From: Streptomyces coacervatus
GTDB lineage: Bacteria > Actinomycetota > Actinomycetes > Streptomycetales > Streptomycetaceae
DNA length: 64,000 bases
Direction: 5' to 3'
NCBI RefSeq assembly: GCF_029223485.1
Contig: NZ_JARHTP010000002.1
Span: 496,001-560,000 of the forward strand
Shown: one piece after another, positions 56,801-64,000 of the stretch
How the letters are laid out: each line of letters opens with the position of its first letter
Position numbering within the stretch: position 1 is the stretch's first letter
Notes under the pieces: model-generated
The model's database searches: none
The model's input: the letters and a program-made list of their open reading frames with translations, nothing else
Told to the model about the DNA's origin: nothing
Position numbers and translations under genes: made by a program

Positions 56801-58759
56801 GGACTCGGGGGACAGGGCCCAGCAGCGGTCCGAGACGAGTCCCATCACGTCCCCGTGGGTGGCCGCCACACCCTTCGGCCGGCCCGTCGACCCCGACGTG
56901 TACATCACGTACGCCACATGCTCCGGACGCAGCGCCACACCGGGAGAGGTCGCTGTCTCCTGCGCGAGCGCGGCCACCACCGCCGGGTCGTCCAGCACCA
57001 CCGCGGACACACCCTCGGGCAGTACGTCGGCCGGTCCGGAGACGGTCACCGCGCAGACGGCCTCCGAGTCCTCGAGCATGAAGGCGATCCGGTCGGCGGG
57101 ATAGCCGGGATCGACGGGCAGGAAGGCCCCTCCGGCCTTGAGCACACCCAGCAGCGCCACCACCAGGTCGACGGAACGCTCCATGAGCACCGCGACCACA
57201 CACTCCGGTCCCACTCCCGACCGGCGCAGCAGATGCGCCAGCCGGTTCGCCCGCGCGTCGAGGTCCGCATACGAGAGCTCGGTCCCGCCGTCGGTGAGGG
57301 CTGTGGCGTCCGGGGTGCGGACAGCCCGGGTCTCGAAGAGGCCGGGCAGCGTCGTCCCGGCGTCTCCGGTCGCAGTGTCGTTCCACTCCGCCAGCACCTT
57401 CCGGCGCTCTCCCGGGTCGAACACATCCACTTCGTCGAGCCGGACATCCGGCCCGGAGCACAGCGTTTCCAGTACGCGCACCAGCCGGCCGCCGATCCGC
57501 TCCACGGACGCCCGGTCGAACAGGTCCGCCGACCCGGTCAGCTCGCCGCGCACCCCGGCGGGGCGGCCCTGAGCATCGAAGACCTCGCCCATCATCAGGT
57601 CGAGATCGAACTTCGCATCCGCCGGCCCGTCGGCTGCGCTCCCCGACATGCCCCTGACCTGCGCACCGGGCAGGTCGAGGGCCGCCCGGGCGTTGTTCTG
57701 CACGGTCAGCATGACCTGGAACAGCGGGTGCCGGGCCAGCGAACGCGTGGGAGCCAGCTCCTCCACCAGCCGCTCGAACGGCACGTCCTGATGCGCGAAG
57801 GCGGCCAGGCTCGACTTGTGCACCCGCTCAAGGACCCGCCCGAAGGTGGGGTTCCCGGAGAGGTCGGTGCGTATCACGAGGGTGTTGACGAAGAAGCCGA
57901 TCAGATCGTCCAGCGCCTCGTCGGTACGCCCCGCCACCGCGACCCCGACGGGAATGTCGCTGCCCGCTCCCAGGCGGGACAGCAGGACCGCCAGACCGGC
58001 CTGCAGCACGACGAACGGCGTCACGTCGTGCGCCCGTGCCAGTTCCAGGAGCCGCCTGTGCACGTCGGCGGGCAGCTGCAGGGGCACACGGTGCCCGCGA
58101 TGGCTCGCGACCGCGGGGTAGGCGCGGTCGACGGGGAGTTCCAGCTCCTCCGGTGCGCCGGCCAGCGCCTCACGCCAGTAGGCGACCTGGCGTGACATGA
58201 CGCTGTTCGGGTCCTGCTCGTCGCCGAGCATCTCCCGCTGCCACAGCGCGTAGTCGGCGTACTGCACGGGCAGTGGCTGCCAGCCCGGCTCCTGTCCCTC
58301 CCGGCGGGCCGCATAGGCGACGGAGATGTCCCGCGCGAGCGGTGCGGTCGACCAGCCGTCACTTGCGATGTGATGCACGACCAGTACCAGAACATTCTCG
58401 TCGGTACCGGCCGTGAACAGCCAGGCCTTGACCGGTACCTCGGCCGCGAGATCGAAGGTGCAGCCGGACGCCTTCCCGACCGCCGCGGCCAGCTCCTGCT
58501 CCGCGACCTCGACGACTTCCAACTGCCAATTCAGCTCGGCGAGTTCGAGGATCCGCTGGTACGGCTCGCCGTCCTGCACGCCGATGACCGTACGCAGCAC
58601 CTCGTGCCGGCCCAGGACGTCCCGCAGCGCCGCCGCCAGTGCCGCCCGGTCGACGTCCCCCGACAACCGCAGCGCCAGCGGAAGGTTGTACATGGCGTGC
58701 GGGCCCTCGAGCTGGGTGATGAACCACAGGCGCTGCTGGGCGTACGACAACGGAATCAT
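38846..58759 (-). CDS. Six-module nonribosomal peptide synthetase with terminal thioesterase (NRPS3)
   Basis: A 6,637-residue synthetase that extends, partly epimerises and releases the peptide. Domain order with rough residues: C 1-450, A 455-960, T about 1007; C 1060-1510, A 1520-2010, T about 2058; dual E/C 2105-2570, A 2580-3080, T about 3141; C 3190-3640, A 3670-4170, T about 4200; C 4250-4700, A 4710-5220, T about 5263; dual E/C 5305-5770, A 5800-6300, T about 6353; TE 6395-6637. ATG 58759 overlaps the NRPS2 stop (ATGA) and has AGGAGGAG before it; the same frame upstream to 59467 is antisense-like noise. Predicted units are Hpg, unknown, Gly, Ser, Asp and Ser. The TE has GWSFGG (nucleophile) and YGHSEL (His), so release is by hydrolysis or cyclisation. 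Confidence 0.97.
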   Translation of the reverse strand: MIPLSYAQQRLWFITQLEGPHAMYNLPLALRLSGDVDRAALAAALRDVLGRHEVLRTVIGVQDGEPYQRILELAELNWQLEVVEVAEQELAAAVGKASGCTFDLAAEVPVKAWLFTAGTDENVLVLVVHHIASDGWSTAPLARDISVAYAARREGQEPGWQPLPVQYADYALWQREMLGDEQDPNSVMSRQVAYWREALAGAPEELELPVDRAYPAVASHRGHRVPLQLPADVHRRLLELARAHDVTPFVVLQAGLAVLLSRLGAGSDIPVGVAVAGRTDEALDDLIGFFVNTLVIRTDLSGNPTFGRVLERVHKSSLAAFAHQDVPFERLVEELAPTRSLARHPLFQVMLTVQNNARAALDLPGAQVRGMSGSAADGPADAKFDLDLMMGEVFDAQGRPAGVRGELTGSADLFDRASVERIGGRLVRVLETLCSGPDVRLDEVDVFDPGERRKVLAEWNDTATGDAGTTLPGLFETRAVRTPDATALTDGGTELSYADLDARANRLAHLLRRSGVGPECVVAVLMERSVDLVVALLGVLKAGGAFLPVDPGYPADRIAFMLEDSEAVCAVTVSGPADVLPEGVSAVVLDDPAVVAALAQETATSPGVALRPEHVAYVMYTSGSTGRPKGVAATHGDVMGLVSDRCWALSPESRVLFHAPHVFDASTYEIWGPLCAGARVVVAPEREMDAAGLRGLIAAFGLTHVHVTAGLLRVLAQEDPGCFEGVQEVLTGGDLVPAASVRQVLHACPDVTVRHLYGPTEVTLCATQLETRQVTTDVLPIGRPLDNTRVFVLDDALSPVPVGVVGELYIAGAGLARGYVGRAGLSAERFVACPFADGERMYRTGDRVRWTADGRLVFAGRADEQVKIRGFRIEPGEVEAVVASHPGVEQALVVAREDVPGDRRLVAYVVVGGGRPGGEVAGAVRGLVGARLPEYMVPSAVVVLDALPLTANGKVDRRALPVPEYGGGGVVGRGPATVREELVCGAFAQVLGLEGVGADEDFFQLGGHSLLAVRLVSRIRAVLGVEVPLRLLFEASTPAALAGRLTEAGGARSALVVRERPERVPLSYAQQRLWFIGQLEGPSAVYNLPVALRLSGDVDPVALNAALHDVLHRHEVLRTVIGVADGEPYQQIIDVQDLAWDLQVVEVADDELQAAVTAASGHAFDLADEVPVKAWLFTAGPEAHVLVLVVHHVAGDGWSMGPLARDVSAAYAARREGREPNWAALPVQYADYALWQRELLGDAGNPASVMAQQVAYWRTALDGAPEELALPFDRPRPAVASHRGVGVPLEVPAELHQRLAEVARERGVTLSMLLQAALAVLLSRLGAGSDIPIGGAVAGRTDEAMDELVGFFVNTVVVRADLSGDPTFGQLLARVRETGVAALSHQDVPFERLVEELAPARSLARHPLFQVMLTLQNTDRATLDLPGARTRSHANEATSGATVARFDLDLTVDEQFDVQGRPGGLRGALIGAADLFDAESVEHIAKRWTRVLETLAADPDLPVSRFDVLDDDERHRALVEWNDTAAAIPADSVPQLIAAHAARTPEATAVICDGTELSYGMLVAQANRLALLLRQSGVGPESVVALSLPRGVDMVTAIVGVWMAGAAYVPVDPGLPAERVAFMLADAGAVCAVTKAGSDSLPADLPVVALDDPASVAQPASPVSVKEAAGQLAYVIYTSGSTGRPKGVAVSHRSLANAAAAFRPVFGAGPGVGVLQFASFSFDASVLDVAVALSAGARLVVAGAAERAEPALLRALVESADVQVASVVPSLLGVLTPADLAGIRTLVVGAEAISAQAAGTWAAGRRLVNTYGPTEATVMVAAGQVEPQREGPVPFGAPVANTRLYVLDDALCPVPVGVVGELYIAGAGLARGYAGRAGLTAERFVACPFAGGERMYRTGDRVRWTADGQLVFAGRADAQVKIRGFRIEPGEVQAAVAAYPALAQAAVVVREDTPGDKRLVAYVVPEEGEVEEGLSALLRQFVGELLPEYMVPSAVVVLDALPLTINGKLDRKALPAPEYAAGVGREPSTPRESLLCTAFAEVLGLDSVGMDDDFFALGGHSLLAVRLVELLRGRGVSLPVRALFETPTVAGLAGAAGAERVVVPENRIPAGTEVITPEMLPLVELDEDEIDTVVAAVEGGAGNVADIYPLAPLQEGILFHHLMAGTGGDDAYVMPAVLELDSRARVGGFAAALQQVVDRHDIYRTAVVWEGLREPVQVVARAAVLSVREVALESGPDPVRQLLRAAGATMDVTRAPLMDLHIAAHPEGDGRWLVLLRMHHLVQDHTGMDVVLNEARMILAGRGGELADPLPFRDFVAQARGGVERSEHERYFAGLLGDVVEPTAPYGLVDVHGDGVGAVRAQLPVRAPVVAAVRGLARRLGVSPATLFHVAWARVLGAVSGRSDVVFGTVLFGRMNAGAGADRVAGLFINTLPVRVGLAGTGVVEAVSGMRGQLAALLEHEHAPLTLAQQVSGVPANTPLFTSLFNYRHNAAQETDEKRVEGIRTRYKQERTNYPLSVAIDDDGTGLWLTVDALAPADSKAVCELLHTAVENLTTALGEALDTDTDLPLHDVDVMDDTERRRVLEQWNDTAVALPRNLVPELFEAQAARTPDAVAVECDGGELTYGELEARANRLAHRLMAAGVGPESIVPVLLGRSADLVVALLGVWKAGAAYLPVDPGYPAERVAFVLADAGVEYAVTTSGLAAALPDGVSAVVLDDPETVAALAEESASSPGVALRHEHAAYVIYTSGSTGRPKGVVVSHGSLLNFLNDMGVRFPLTEQDVWVGVTTVSFDIAALELYLPLISGARLVPAPRDVVVDPVELVALLRRSGATIMQATPSLWRAVLAELSEADTGLPEMRLLVGGEALPAPLAETMSALGETTNLYGPTETTIWSTAARVDGSAGADDTDPPIGRPLDNTRVFVLDDALSPVPVGVAGELYVAGAGLARGYAGRAGLSAERFVACPFGTGERMYRTGDRVRWGGDGRLVFVGRADEQVKIRGFRIEPGEVQTVVALHPGVDQVAVVAREDVPADIRLVAYVVAKEAQSTAAGLSEPVRQFVAERLPEYMVPSAVVVLDALPLTANGKVDRQALPMPAHGQESGTGRGPATVQEELLCGAFAQVLGLAGFGVDDDFFRSGGHSLLAVRLVSRIRSVLGVELPLRVLFEASTPAALAGRLTEAGSARSALVVRERPERVPLSYAQQRLWFVGQLEGPSPVYNLPVALRLSGAVDAGALNAALRDVVGRHEVLRTVIGVADGEPYQQIVELPELQWDLETVQVAEEELAAAIGRAAACTFDLATEVPIKAWLFTTGPEAHVLVLVVHHVAGDGWSMGPLARDISTAYAARRTGHTPAWDALAVQYADYALWQRELLGDGDDPGSVLAGQVGYWRGALEGAPEELVLPFDRPRPAVASHRGVGVPLEVSAGLHRRLVEVAREQGVTLYMVLQAALAVLLSRLGAGTDIPIGSATAGRTDEALDELVGFFVNTVVVRADLTGDPTFTQLLARVRETSVAALSHQDVPFERLVEELSPVRSLARHPLFQVMLTLQNTDRATLDLPGAHTDGLANGTPMARFDLDLTIAEVVDAQGSPAGLRGALIGAADLFDAGSVERMAAGWVRVLEALAGDPDVPLHGVDVMGDIERWRVVGEWNDTVVELPVGTLHGLFEVQVGRSPGAVAVVCDGVELTYAQLDVRANRLARRLMAGGVGVESVVGVCLERSVDLVVALLAVLKAGGAYVPLDPELPVERLAVMVADAGAVCAVTASGLAGVLPEGLVRVFVDDPGLEDVPGTSPGVVVDAGSAAYLIFTSGSTGRPKGVVTSHAGIVNRLGWMQERFGLAAGERVLHKTPFGFDVSVWELFWPLVQGATMVVARPGGHRDPQYLAELMEVQRVSTVHFVPSMLEVFVAEPAAGGCGSLRRVVCSGEALGLAVQERFFEVFGPGTELHNLYGPTEASVDVTAWRCVPGQDSGPVPIGVPVANTRVYVLDARLMPVPVGVAGELYLAGVQLARGYAGRPGLTAERFVASPFGVGERLYRTGDVARWSAAGQVEYLGRADDQVKIRGFRIEPGEVQAVIAMHPQVGQATVIVREDVPGDQRLVAYVVPVTGASAGLGETVRQFAAAGLPEYMVPSAVMVLDALPVTANGKLDRRALPAPDPAVGTNREPATVQEELLCGAFAHVLGVEAFGVDDDFFRLGGHSLLAMRLVSRIRTVLGVELPLRLLFEASTPAALAGRLTEAGGARSALVVRERPEQVPLSYAQQRLWFIGQLEGPSAVYNLPVALRLSGDVDPVALNAALRDVLGRHEVLRTRFGVLDGEPYQQIIEVQDLVWDLQVVEVAEDELAAAIGRASGYEFDLAAETPVRAWLFATGPEQHVLVFVVHHIAWDGWSMGPLARDVSAAYAARQEGREPHWSALPVQYADYALWQRELLGDQDDPDSVMAQQVAYWRAALDGAPEELALPFDRPRPAVASHRGTAVSLQIPGELHQRLVERAREQGVTLYMVLQAGLAVLLSRLGAGDDIPVGSAIAGRTDEALDDLVGCFVNTLVVRTDLSGDPTLGQVLERVRETSLAAFAHQDVPFERLVEELAPARSLARHPLFQVVLTFQNTGGIDLPSVQIKGMAAGSPLAKFDLDLLIGEVFDSEGRPAGLLGSLTGAADVFDAESVERIAERWTRVLEALADDLATRVSTVPVLEPSERRRVLSEWNDTGVDVAPVSVAGLFEAQVARTPDAAAVVCEGNKLTYAELDARANQLAHALIGRGVGAESVVGLCLPRGVDMIVAILGVWKAGAAYVPVDPEYPAERIAFMLADSRAAVLVGTEELLEELPVGRLVTVEVDATATRAALAMLPTTPPAVPVAPEQLAYVIYTSGSTGRPKGVAVTHRGLTNYVACVPGELGLGRPGARYAVLQGQATDLGNTVVFGCLTTGGELHVLPAEAAVDATAVAEYLAAHGIDHLKAVPSHLAALGAVGGLERVLPQRALVLGGEAASPAWTEGLLAAAGERAVFNHYGPTETTIGVATGRLTAEVVADGVVPLGRPVGNTRAYALDERLRPVAPGTNGELYVAGAQLARGYVGRAGLSAERFVACPFAIGERMYRTGDRVRWTADGQLVFAGRADEQVKIRGFRIEPGEVQTVVAAHPAVRQAAVIAREDTPGDRRLVAYVVPEDQDGGEGLPALVRRYAGERLPEHMVPSAVVVLDAVPLTGNGKLDRKALPAPDHAGTVTIGGRGPSTAQEEILCAAFAEVLGVPTVSVDDDFFELGGHSLLAVRLVELLRPRGVSLSVRTLFETPTVASLAAAAGAEQVVVPENRIPVGTEVITPEMLPLVELDEDEIDTVVATVEGGAGNVADIYPLAPLQEGILFHHLMTDAGARDVYVMPVVLEFDSRARVGGFAAALQQVVDRHDIYRTAVVWEGLREPVQVVARAAVLPVREVALESGPDPVQQLLRAAGSTMDVTRAPLLDLHIAAHPEGDGRWLASLRIHQMVRDHTAMDVLLGEVRAILAGRGGELARPLPFRDFVAQARGGVERAEHERYFAGLLGDVEEPTAPYGLVDVHGDGAGAVRAQLPVRAPVVAAVRGLARRLGVSPATLFHVAWARVLGAVSGRSDVVFGTVLFGRMNAGAGADRVVGPFINTLPVRVELAQTGVVEAVSGMRGQLAALLEHEHAPLALAQKASGVPANTPLFTSLFNYRHNADQRATPNSQEATKERVEGIRTVLMEERTNYPLTVSVDDVGEGIWLTVDALAPADSEAVCGLLHTAVESLAAALGEALDTDSDVPLHGVDVMGDIERRRVVGEWNDTVVELPVGTLHGLFEVQVGRTPGAVAVVCDGVELTYGELEVRANRLAHRLMAAGVGAESVVGVCLERSVDLVVALLGVLKAGGAYVPLDPELPVERVAVMVADAGAVCAVTASGMAGVLPEGLVRVFVDDPGLVDVPGVSPGVVVDAGSAAYVMFTSGSTGRPKGVVTSHAGIVNRLGWMQERFGLAAGERVLHKTPFGFDVSVWELFWPLVRGATMVVARPGGHRDPEYLAELMEVQRVSTVHFVPSMLEVFVAEPAAARCGSLRRVVCSGEALGLAVQERFFGVFGPGVELHNLYGPTEASVDVTGWRCVPGQDSGPVPIGVPVANTRVYVLDAGLMPVPVGVAGELYLAGVQLARGYAGRPGLTAERFVASPFGVGERLYRTGDVARWSAAGQVEYLGRADDQVKIRGFRIEPGEVQAVIAAHPAVRQAAVIVREDTPGEMSLAAYVVPVADAGTELAETVRQFAAAGLPEYMVPSAVVVLDELPVTANGKLDRKALPAPDPTAGVAGAAVTGRGPITALQRLMCDAFAEVLGVESVGVDDDFFRLGGHSLLAVRLVTRLKARGVTVPVRSLLTAPSVSGLLKRMNLSSLHDALDVLLPIRTQGSQPPLFFVHPAGGLSWSYMPLARFVPEDIPLYGLQARGLDGRSALSGSVREMAADYIEQIRTVQKTGPYHLLGWSFGGFPAHEIAVQLQAAGEEVAALVIMDTYPNPPGTEVGAPELDVVPEHLLNRVREEAGEVLGAITDDELISLGRAFLNNGALKGRHNLGRFTGDALVVVATEGRAQDEPTAELWRPHISGDISEVRLPYGHSELVRPQVLGEVWDAVSAWLARED
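38849..42839 (-). other. NRPS3 module 6: dual E/C (His to Gln)-A(Ser)-T-TE
   Basis: The dual E/C domain has the same linker and the N-terminal [12 protein letters not shown] motif. However, the catalytic motif reads [13 protein letters not shown], with Gln in place of the second, catalytic His. The A code is DVWHVSLVDK (serine). The carrier motif [10 protein letters not shown] is followed by a thioesterase with [11 protein letters not shown] and a C-terminal YGHSELV. Confidence 0.8.
40662..41189. repeat. 528-bp block identical to 62203-62730
   Basis: A base-by-base comparison with an offset of 21,541 shows no difference over this stretch of the Ser adenylation domain of NRPS3 module 6. Divergence is abrupt on both sides. 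The direct repeat indicates recent duplication or gene conversion. Confidence 0.9.
42840..45995 (-). other. NRPS3 module 5: C-A(Asp)-T
   Basis: The C domain has HHIAWDGWS. The A4 region is [11 protein letters not shown]; with [23 protein letters not shown] and TTIGVAT it gives DLTKVGHIGK, the aspartate code. The carrier motif is [10 protein letters not shown]. The next domain is of the dual E/C type, so Asp would become D if that domain is active. Confidence 0.8.
45996..49175 (-). other. NRPS3 module 4: C-A(Ser)-T
   Basis: The C domain has HHVAGDGWS. The A code from [35 protein letters not shown] and ASVDVTA is DVWHVSLVDK, of the serine type (DVWHxSLxDK). Adenylation sequence is very similar to module 6 and to NRPS1. 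The carrier motif is [10 protein letters not shown]. Confidence 0.8.
49176..52439 (-). other. NRPS3 module 3: dual E/C-A(Gly)-T
   Basis: The dual epimerisation/condensation type is shown by the linker [19 protein letters not shown], the elongated N-terminal motif [11 protein letters not shown] and the catalytic [12 protein letters not shown]. The A code from [33 protein letters not shown] and TTIWSTA is DILQVGLIWK, one residue from the glycine code DILQLGLIWK. The carrier motif is [10 protein letters not shown] (Ser instead of Leu before GGHS). Confidence 0.75.
52440..55575 (-). other. NRPS3 module 2: C-A(unassigned)-T
   Basis: The C domain has HHVAGDGWS. The A-domain code, from [36 protein letters not shown] and ATVMVAA, reads DALSVGTVMK. 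It matches no substrate I can name; a hydrophobic or aromatic residue is plausible. The following domain is a dual E/C, so this residue should be epimerised to the D form. Confidence 0.6.
55576..58759 (-). other. NRPS3 module 1: C-A(4-hydroxyphenylglycine)-T
   Basis: The condensation domain has an intact HHIASDGWS. The adenylation pocket, read from [35 protein letters not shown] and VTLCATQ, gives the ten-residue code DAYHLGLLCK. I recall this as a 4-hydroxyphenylglycine signature. The carrier motif is [10 protein letters not shown]. Code assignment is by manual alignment to GrsA. Confidence 0.75.
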
Positions 58760-61083
58760 CGGGACTCCTCCTGCTTGCGCATGGGTCGAAGGGCGGGCCT
58801 GCGGGCGGACTTCTGATGGGCGACCTGCCGGGCGAGCCGCGCGACCGTGGGCGCCTCGAACAGCGCCTTGACCGGCATCTCCACGCCGAACCTCCTGCGC
58901 ACCCGATTGGTGACCCGATGGGCGAGCAGGGAGTTCCCGCCGAGTTCGAAGAAGTCGTCGTCGACGCTCACCGTCGGCAGTCCGAGGACCTGCGCAAACG
59001 CGGCGCAGAGGAATTCCTCCCGCTCGTCGGAGGGCGGCCTTCCCGCCCCTGCGGTCTTCGCATGATCGGGGGCGGGCAGCGCCTCGCGGTCGAGCTTGCC
59101 GTTGACGGTCAGGGGCAGTGCGTCGAGCACGATCACCGACGCGGGGACCATGTGCTCGGGCAGCCGTTCCTCTGCGAACTGCCGGACAAGGCCGCCCAGT
59201 TGCGCGGATCCGTCGGCCTCCGCGGCTTCGGGTACGACGTAGGCGACCAGGCGCCGGTCGCCCGGGGTGTCCTCGCGGGCGATCACGGCCGCCTGGCGTA
59301 CGGCAGGGTGCGCGGCGACAACCGTCTGCACCTCGCCCGGCTCGACCCGGAACCCCCGGATCTTCACCTGCTCGTCCGCCCGCCCCGCGAACACCAGCTG
59401 TCCGTCGGCCCGCATCCGCACCCGGTCCCCGGATCGGTACATGCGCTGCCCCGCCTCGAAGGGGCACGAGACGAAGCGTTCGGCGGTCAGGCCGGCGCGG
59501 CCCACGTACCCGCGTGCCAACTGCGCCCCGGCTATGTACAGCTCGCCATGGGCCCCTGGCAGAACCGGACGCAGCCGCTCGTCGAGTACGTAGAGGCGGG
59601 TGTTGGCGACCGGCCGCCCGATCGGCACCGCGTCGTCCACCGGATCACCGGCTCTGACCTCGAACACGGAGCATCCGACCACGGTCTCCGTCGGCCCGTA
59701 CTCGTTGACCACCACGCAGTCCGGCGCACGGCGCAGCCAACCGCTCACCACGGATCCCGCCAACGCCTCGCCGCCCACGATCAGTCGACGTGCCGCCGCT
59801 GCCGCCTGTCCGTCCGAGAGCATCTCGTCGAGCAGGGGCAGGTGCCCCGGCACCACCTTCGCCAGCCCGAATTCCCCATGCCGACGGATCAGGCCCGCCA
59901 GCCCCTCGGCACCTCCGTCCGGGCTGACCGCCACTGCGGATCCCGAGACGAGCGGCACCAGCACACTCGTCACCGTCAGGTCGAAGGCCGGCGAGGAGTG
60001 CAGGGGCGCCCCGCCGCCCCCGGACTCCATGCCGTACGCGCCTACGGCCCACGTCACGTAGTTGGCCAGTCCGCGGTGGGTCACGGCCACGCCCTTGGGC
60101 CGGCCGGTCGAACCCGATGTGTAGATGACGTACGCCAGTTGCTCCGCAGCCGTCACGACCACCGGCGGCGTCTGAGGCAACACGGCCAGCGCCGCACGCG
60201 TCGCCGACGCGTCGACCTCGACCGTCACCAGCCGCCCCACCGGCAACTCGTCCAGCAGTTCCTTCGTCCCCACCAGCACCGCCGCCCGGCTGTCGGCCAG
60301 CATGAACGCGACCCGCTCCGCCGGATACTCGGAATCGATCGGCAGATACGCCGCCCCCGCTTTCCACACCCCCAGCATCGCCACGACCATCTCCACCCCG
60401 CGCGGCAGACACAGCCCCACCACCGACTCTGCCCGCACACCCCGCCCGATCAGGAAGTGCGCCAACCGATTCGCCCGGCCGTCGAGCTGCGCATACGACA
60501 CCTCCTCGTCCCCACACACCACCGCGACCGCATCCGGGGTCCGCGCCACCTGCGCCTCGAACAACCCCGCCACCGAGACCGGGGCGACATCCACCGCCGT
60601 TTCGTGCCGGCCGCCCGGTTGCCCGATGTGCGCGGAGTCCGGTGGGTGGCCCGGCAGCTGTCGCTCCCACAGCGCATGGTCCAGCGGCAGAGCGGTCCAG
60701 CCCAGGTCCGGGCCCGTGCATCGGGCTCCGTACGCGGCCGGGACCTCCTGCGCCAGGAGGTCCGTCGACCAGCCGTCCCAGACGGTGTGATGCACCACCA
60801 GGATCAGCACGTGCTCCTTGAGTCCGGTTGTGAAGAGCCAGGCCCGCACGGGCGCCTCGGAGGTCAGATCGAACGCGTATCCAGACGCCCGCCCGATCGC
60901 ACCGGCCAGCTCGTCCTCGCCCACCTGCTCGACCTGCAACACCCAGGAGCGCTCACCCAGATCGACGTGTCTGCCCAGCACATCCCGCAACGCCTCATCC
61001 AGCACACCGGGGTCCACCGCGCCCGACAGTCGTAAGGACCACAGGCGCTGCTGCGCGGCAGAAGCGGCAGAAGACGGGGTCAT
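58756..61083 (-). CDS. Single-module NRPS with truncated condensation domain (NRPS2), Asn-specific
   Basis: A 775-residue C*-A-T protein. The C-like region is only about 165 residues. AQQRLW runs straight into [20 protein letters not shown]; the RTVIGVxDGEPYQ strand is gone. HHTVWDGWS is kept, but everything after [11 protein letters not shown] (about 250 residues, including the latch and floor loop) is missing. The A domain is complete; its code, from [31 protein letters not shown] and TVVGCSV, is DLTKIGEVGK, an asparagine type. The carrier reads [10 protein letters not shown]. The C-terminus [15 protein letters not shown] resembles that of NRPS1 and may be a docking tail. It overlaps NRPS1 by one base and NRPS3 by four. 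Confidence 0.93.
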   Translation of the reverse strand: MTPSSAASAAQQRLWSLRLSGAVDPGVLDEALRDVLGRHVDLGERSWVLQVEQVGEDELAGAIGRASGYAFDLTSEAPVRAWLFTTGLKEHVLILVVHHTVWDGWSTDLLAQEVPAAYGARCTGPDLGWTALPLDHALWERQLPGHPPDSAHIGQPGGRHETAVDVAPVSVAGLFEAQVARTPDAVAVVCGDEEVSYAQLDGRANRLAHFLIGRGVRAESVVGLCLPRGVEMVVAMLGVWKAGAAYLPIDSEYPAERVAFMLADSRAAVLVGTKELLDELPVGRLVTVEVDASATRAALAVLPQTPPVVVTAAEQLAYVIYTSGSTGRPKGVAVTHRGLANYVTWAVGAYGMESGGGGAPLHSSPAFDLTVTSVLVPLVSGSAVAVSPDGGAEGLAGLIRRHGEFGLAKVVPGHLPLLDEMLSDGQAAAAARRLIVGGEALAGSVVSGWLRRAPDCVVVNEYGPTETVVGCSVFEVRAGDPVDDAVPIGRPVANTRLYVLDERLRPVLPGAHGELYIAGAQLARGYVGRAGLTAERFVSCPFEAGQRMYRSGDRVRMRADGQLVFAGRADEQVKIRGFRVEPGEVQTVVAAHPAVRQAAVIAREDTPGDRRLVAYVVPEAAEADGSAQLGGLVRQFAEERLPEHMVPASVIVLDALPLTVNGKLDREALPAPDHAKTAGAGRPPSDEREEFLCAAFAQVLGLPTVSVDDDFFELGGNSLLAHRVTNRVRRRFGVEMPVKALFEAPTVARLARQVAHQKSARRPALRPMRKQEESR

Positions 61084-64000
61084 CAGGACTCCCTGCGCAT
61101 CGGCCGCAACGAGGGCCTGGCGGGTGCTTGGCTGTCGACCTGCTCGGCGAGCGCGGCAGGTGTCGGGGTGATGTACACGGTCTGCAGCGGGAGTTCGACG
61201 CCCAGGACGGTGCGGATACGGCTGACCAGCCGCATCGCGAGGAGGGAGTGGCCGCCGAGGCGGAAGAAGTCGTCATCCACTCCCACGCTCTCCACACCCA
61301 GGACGTGGGCGAAGGCACCGCAGAGCAACTCCTCCTGCACCGTGGCCGGTTCCCGGCCGGCGGGAGCCGCTCCGGCGGTGGGGTCGGGGGCGGGGAGGGC
61401 TTTGCGGTCGAGCTTGCCGTTGGCGGTCACCGGCAGCTCATCCAGCACCACGACCGCCGACGGGACCATGTACTCCGGCAGCCCGGCGGCCGCGAACCGC
61501 CGCACGTCCTCGCCCGCCCCGGTGCCCGCACCGGCCCCCGGCTGCGGCACGACGTAGGCGACCAGGGACATCTCGCCCGGACTGTCCTCGCGGACGATGA
61601 CCGCGGCCCGCGCGACCTGCGGATGCGTGGCGATGACTGCCTGCACCTCGCCCGGCTCGATCCGGAAGCCCCGGATCTTCACCTGGTCATCCGCACGCCC
61701 CAGATACTCCACCTGCCCGACCGCACTCCACCGCGCCACATCCCCGGTGCGATACAGCCGCTCGCCCACCCCGAACGGCGACGCCACAAACCGCTCCGCG
61801 GTCAGCCCCGGACGGCCCGCATAACCCCGCGCCAGCTGCACCCCGGCCAGATACAGCTCACCGGCCACACCCACCGGCACCGGCATCAGACGCGCATCCA
61901 GCACATACACCCGGGTGTTGGCCACCGGCACACCGATCGGCACCGGCCCGCTGTCCTGGCCGGGCACACACCGCCACCCCGTCACATCCACCGACGCCTC
62001 CGTCGGCCCGTACAGGTTGTGCAGCTCCGTCCCCGGACCGAACACCCCGAAGAACCGCTCCTGCACCGCAAGGCCCAGCGCCTCACCCGAACACACCACC
62101 CGCCGCAGACTCCCGCAGCCCCCCGCCGCCGGCTCCGCCACAAACACCTCCAACATCGACGGCACAAAATGCACCGTCGACACCTCCCGCGACCGGATCA
62201 ACTCCGCCAGATACTCCGGATCCCGATGCCCACCCGGCCGCGCCACCACCATCGTCGCGCCCCGCACCAACGGCCAGAACAACTCCCACACCGACACATC
62301 GAAACCGAACGGCGTCTTGTGCAACACCCGCTCACCCGCCGCCAACCCGAACCGCTCCTGCATCCACCCCAACCGGTTCACAATCCCCGCATGCGACGTC
62401 ACCACACCCTTCGGCCGCCCCGTCGACCCCGACGTGAACATCACATACGCCGCAGACCCCGCATCCACCACCACCCCCGGCGACACACCCGGCACGTCCA
62501 CCAGCCCCGGATCATCCACAAACACCCGCACCAGACCCTCCGGCAGCACACCGGCCATCCCACTCGCCGTAACCGCACACACCGCCCCCGCATCCGCGAC
62601 CATCACCGCCACCCGCTCCACCGGCAACTCCGGATCCAACGGCACATACGCCCCACCCGCCTTGAGCACCCCCAGCAGCGCCACCACCAAATCCACCGAA
62701 CGCTCCAGACACACCCCCACCACCGACTCCACACCCACACCCACACCCACACCCACAGCCATCAGACGACGCGCCAGCCGATTCGCACGGACATCGAGCT
62801 GCGCATACGTCAGCTCGTCCCCGGCACACTCCACCGCCACCGCATCCGGGGTCCGCGCCACCTGCGCCTCGAACAACCCATGCAATGTCCCCACCGGCAG
62901 CTCGACAGCCGTGTCATTCCACTCCCCCACCACCCGCCACCGCTCGATGTCACTCATGACATCAACGCCCTGAAGCGGCACATCGGGATCGCCGGCTAGC
63001 GCCTCAAGGACCCGCACCCAGCCCGCAGCCATCCGCTCCACCGACCCGGCATCGAAGAGATCCGCCGCACCGATCAACTCCCCACGCAGCCCGGCCCCAC
63101 GACCTTCCTTGTCGAACACCTCCCCGATGAACACATCGAGATCGAACTTGGCCGCAACCTGCCGCTCAGCAAGGCCGTCAGGCACGCCGCCCGCCTGCAC
63201 GCCCTGTAGGTCCAGCGAACTGCCGCCCGGGTTCTGCATGATGAGCAGCACCTGGTGCAGGGGGTTGCGCGCGAGTGAGCGGGCCGGGGCGAGTTCCTCC
63301 ACCAGTCGCTCGAACGGCACGTCCTGATGCGCGAAGGCGGCCAGGTTCGTCTCCCGTACCCGTTCCAGCACCTCTCCGAAGGTCGGATCGCCTGACAGGT
63401 CGGTCCGAATCACGAGAGTGTTGATGAAGAACCCGACGAGATCGTCCAGCGCCTCATCGGTCCGCCCCGCCGTGGACACTCCGATCGGGATGTCGGTACC
63501 CGCGCCCAGCCGTGACAGCAACACCGCCAACGCCGCCTGCAACACCATGTACAACGTGACGCCCTGCTCCCGCGCCACCTCCACCAGCCGCCGATGCAAC
63601 CCGGCCGACACCTCCAACGGCACCCCCACACCCCGATGACCGGCCACCGCCGGACGCGGCCGGTCAAACGGCAACACCAACTCCTCCGGCGCCCCCGCCA
63701 ACGCCCCCCGCCAATACCCCACCTGCCCGGCCAACACACTGCCCGGATCGTCCCCATCCCCCAGCAACTCCCGCTGCCACAACGCATAGTCCGCGTACTG
63801 CACCGCCAACGCATCCCACTCCGGCGTATGGCCGGTCCTACGGGCCGCGTATGCCACCGACAGATCCCGCGCCAACGGGCCGCCCGACCAGCCGTCCCAG
63901 GCGATGTGATGCACCACCAGCACCAACACATGCTCTTCGGGACCGGTGGTGAACAGCCACGTCTTGACGGGCACTTCGGTCGCCAGGTCGAAGGTGCATG
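61083..64000 (-). CDS. NRPS, C-terminal module C-A(Ser)-T (NRPS1; 5' end outside window)
   Basis: The visible 972 or so codons begin inside a condensation domain ([19 protein letters not shown], intact HHIAWDGWS). An A domain follows, with [35 protein letters not shown] and ASVDVTG, code DVWHVSLVDK (serine). The carrier is [13 protein letters not shown]. The end is [18 protein letters not shown] and a tail [11 protein letters not shown]. It acts just before NRPS2 in the colinear order. Upstream modules, and any starter condensation domain for a fatty acid, lie beyond 64000. It contains a short Val-Gly repeat and a 528-bp block identical to NRPS3 module 6. Confidence 0.95.
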   Translation of the reverse strand, partial: CTFDLATEVPVKTWLFTTGPEEHVLVLVVHHIAWDGWSGGPLARDLSVAYAARRTGHTPEWDALAVQYADYALWQRELLGDGDDPGSVLAGQVGYWRGALAGAPEELVLPFDRPRPAVAGHRGVGVPLEVSAGLHRRLVEVAREQGVTLYMVLQAALAVLLSRLGAGTDIPIGVSTAGRTDEALDDLVGFFINTLVIRTDLSGDPTFGEVLERVRETNLAAFAHQDVPFERLVEELAPARSLARNPLHQVLLIMQNPGGSSLDLQGVQAGGVPDGLAERQVAAKFDLDVFIGEVFDKEGRGAGLRGELIGAADLFDAGSVERMAAGWVRVLEALAGDPDVPLQGVDVMSDIERWRVVGEWNDTAVELPVGTLHGLFEAQVARTPDAVAVECAGDELTYAQLDVRANRLARRLMAVGVGVGVGVESVVGVCLERSVDLVVALLGVLKAGGAYVPLDPELPVERVAVMVADAGAVCAVTASGMAGVLPEGLVRVFVDDPGLVDVPGVSPGVVVDAGSAAYVMFTSGSTGRPKGVVTSHAGIVNRLGWMQERFGLAAGERVLHKTPFGFDVSVWELFWPLVRGATMVVARPGGHRDPEYLAELIRSREVSTVHFVPSMLEVFVAEPAAGGCGSLRRVVCSGEALGLAVQERFFGVFGPGTELHNLYGPTEASVDVTGWRCVPGQDSGPVPIGVPVANTRVYVLDARLMPVPVGVAGELYLAGVQLARGYAGRPGLTAERFVASPFGVGERLYRTGDVARWSAVGQVEYLGRADDQVKIRGFRIEPGEVQAVIATHPQVARAAVIVREDSPGEMSLVAYVVPQPGAGAGTGAGEDVRRFAAAGLPEYMVPSAVVVLDELPVTANGKLDRKALPAPDPTAGAAPAGREPATVQEELLCGAFAHVLGVESVGVDDDFFRLGGHSLLAMRLVSRIRTVLGVELPLQTVYITPTPAALAEQVDSQAPARPSLRPMRRES
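62203..62730. repeat. 528-bp block identical to 40662-41189
   Basis: The second copy, in the Ser adenylation domain of NRPS1. It ends exactly at the hexanucleotide repeat at 62731. Confidence 0.9.
62731..62754. repeat. Four tandem ACACCC hexamers in NRPS1
   Basis: (ACACCC)4 encodes a Val-Gly run ([11 protein letters not shown]) in the A domain, where NRPS3 module 4 has only GVGVES and module 6 GVGAES. It is a replication-slippage expansion that stays in frame. Confidence 0.85.

Noticed and set aside
58760..59467. N-terminal extension of NRPS3 to 59467
   Set aside because: It overlaps the NRPS2 A and T domains in another frame and encodes low-complexity Arg/Gly sequence. ATG 58759 has a ribosome site and the ATGA overlap.
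62731..62754. CRISPR-like or phase-variation repeat
   Set aside because: Only four contiguous hexamers without spacers, in frame in a coding region. Frame-shifting phase variation is not possible with a 6-nt unit.

Overview
The window is high-GC actinobacterial DNA, almost certainly Streptomyces. Supporting signs are strong G/C bias at third codon positions, many GTG starts, GTGA/ATGA start-stop overlaps, a rifamycin-associated element in front of an rph gene, and a GGGGCGCGG/GCGCGACCAGCCACGAC intergenic repeat that is common in Streptomyces. No rRNA, tRNA or CRISPR array was seen.

The left part (1-28.1 kb) is a mosaic of small regulatory, resistance and transport units. It holds a LysR regulator (cut by the window edge) divergent from a metallo-beta-lactamase-fold gene, and a TetR regulator divergent from a SnoaL/NmrA pair with two tandem operators. 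Next is an EACC1 / caspase-WD40 conflict-type operon followed by an APH-fold kinase. A decayed stretch (7.2-9.0 kb) contains a frameshifted glyoxalase and a deletion scar joining the remnants of an Lrp/AsnC gene and a thioesterase gene. A CitAB-type two-component system is divergent from a NitT/TauT-type ABC importer, followed by a small secreted protein. Then come an ABC-exporter/NarL-type two-component operon, the rifampin phosphotransferase gene rph, an XRE/MmyB-type regulator, a YceI protein, a TetR-SDR divergent pair with two operators, a second APH-fold kinase, IS21/hydrolase debris, a frameshifted amphi-Trp gene and a CMD-family protein.

The right part (28.1-64 kb) is one edge of a nonribosomal peptide cluster. 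It starts with an alpha/beta hydrolase and a CmlA-type diiron beta-hydroxylase homologue. Across a 378-nt divergent control region with three GTTGAACA half-sites lies an ABC exporter. An orphan IS3 OrfA, an FtsX/MacB-type ABC transporter, and a two-component system preceded by a 22-codon leader ORF follow. Three NRPS genes, all on the minus strand and translationally coupled, fill 38.8-64.0 kb, and the first runs off the window.

In assembly order the NRPS line reads: NRPS1 (...C-A[Ser]-T, 5' end missing), NRPS2 (truncated C-A[Asn]-T), NRPS3 (C-A[Hpg]-T, C-A[?]-T, dual E/C-A[Gly]-T, C-A[Ser]-T, C-A[Asp]-T, dual E/C-A[Ser]-T-TE). The predicted C-terminal part of the peptide is ...Ser-Asn-Hpg-X-Gly-Ser-Asp-Ser. 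X, and Asp if the last dual domain works, would be in the D form. One residue may be beta-hydroxylated by the CmlA homologue. Two domains look defective: the NRPS2 condensation domain lacks over half its length, and the last dual E/C domain has Gln in place of the catalytic His. No MbtH-like gene and no Hpg-biosynthesis genes lie in the window, so the cluster must continue to the right or use genes elsewhere.
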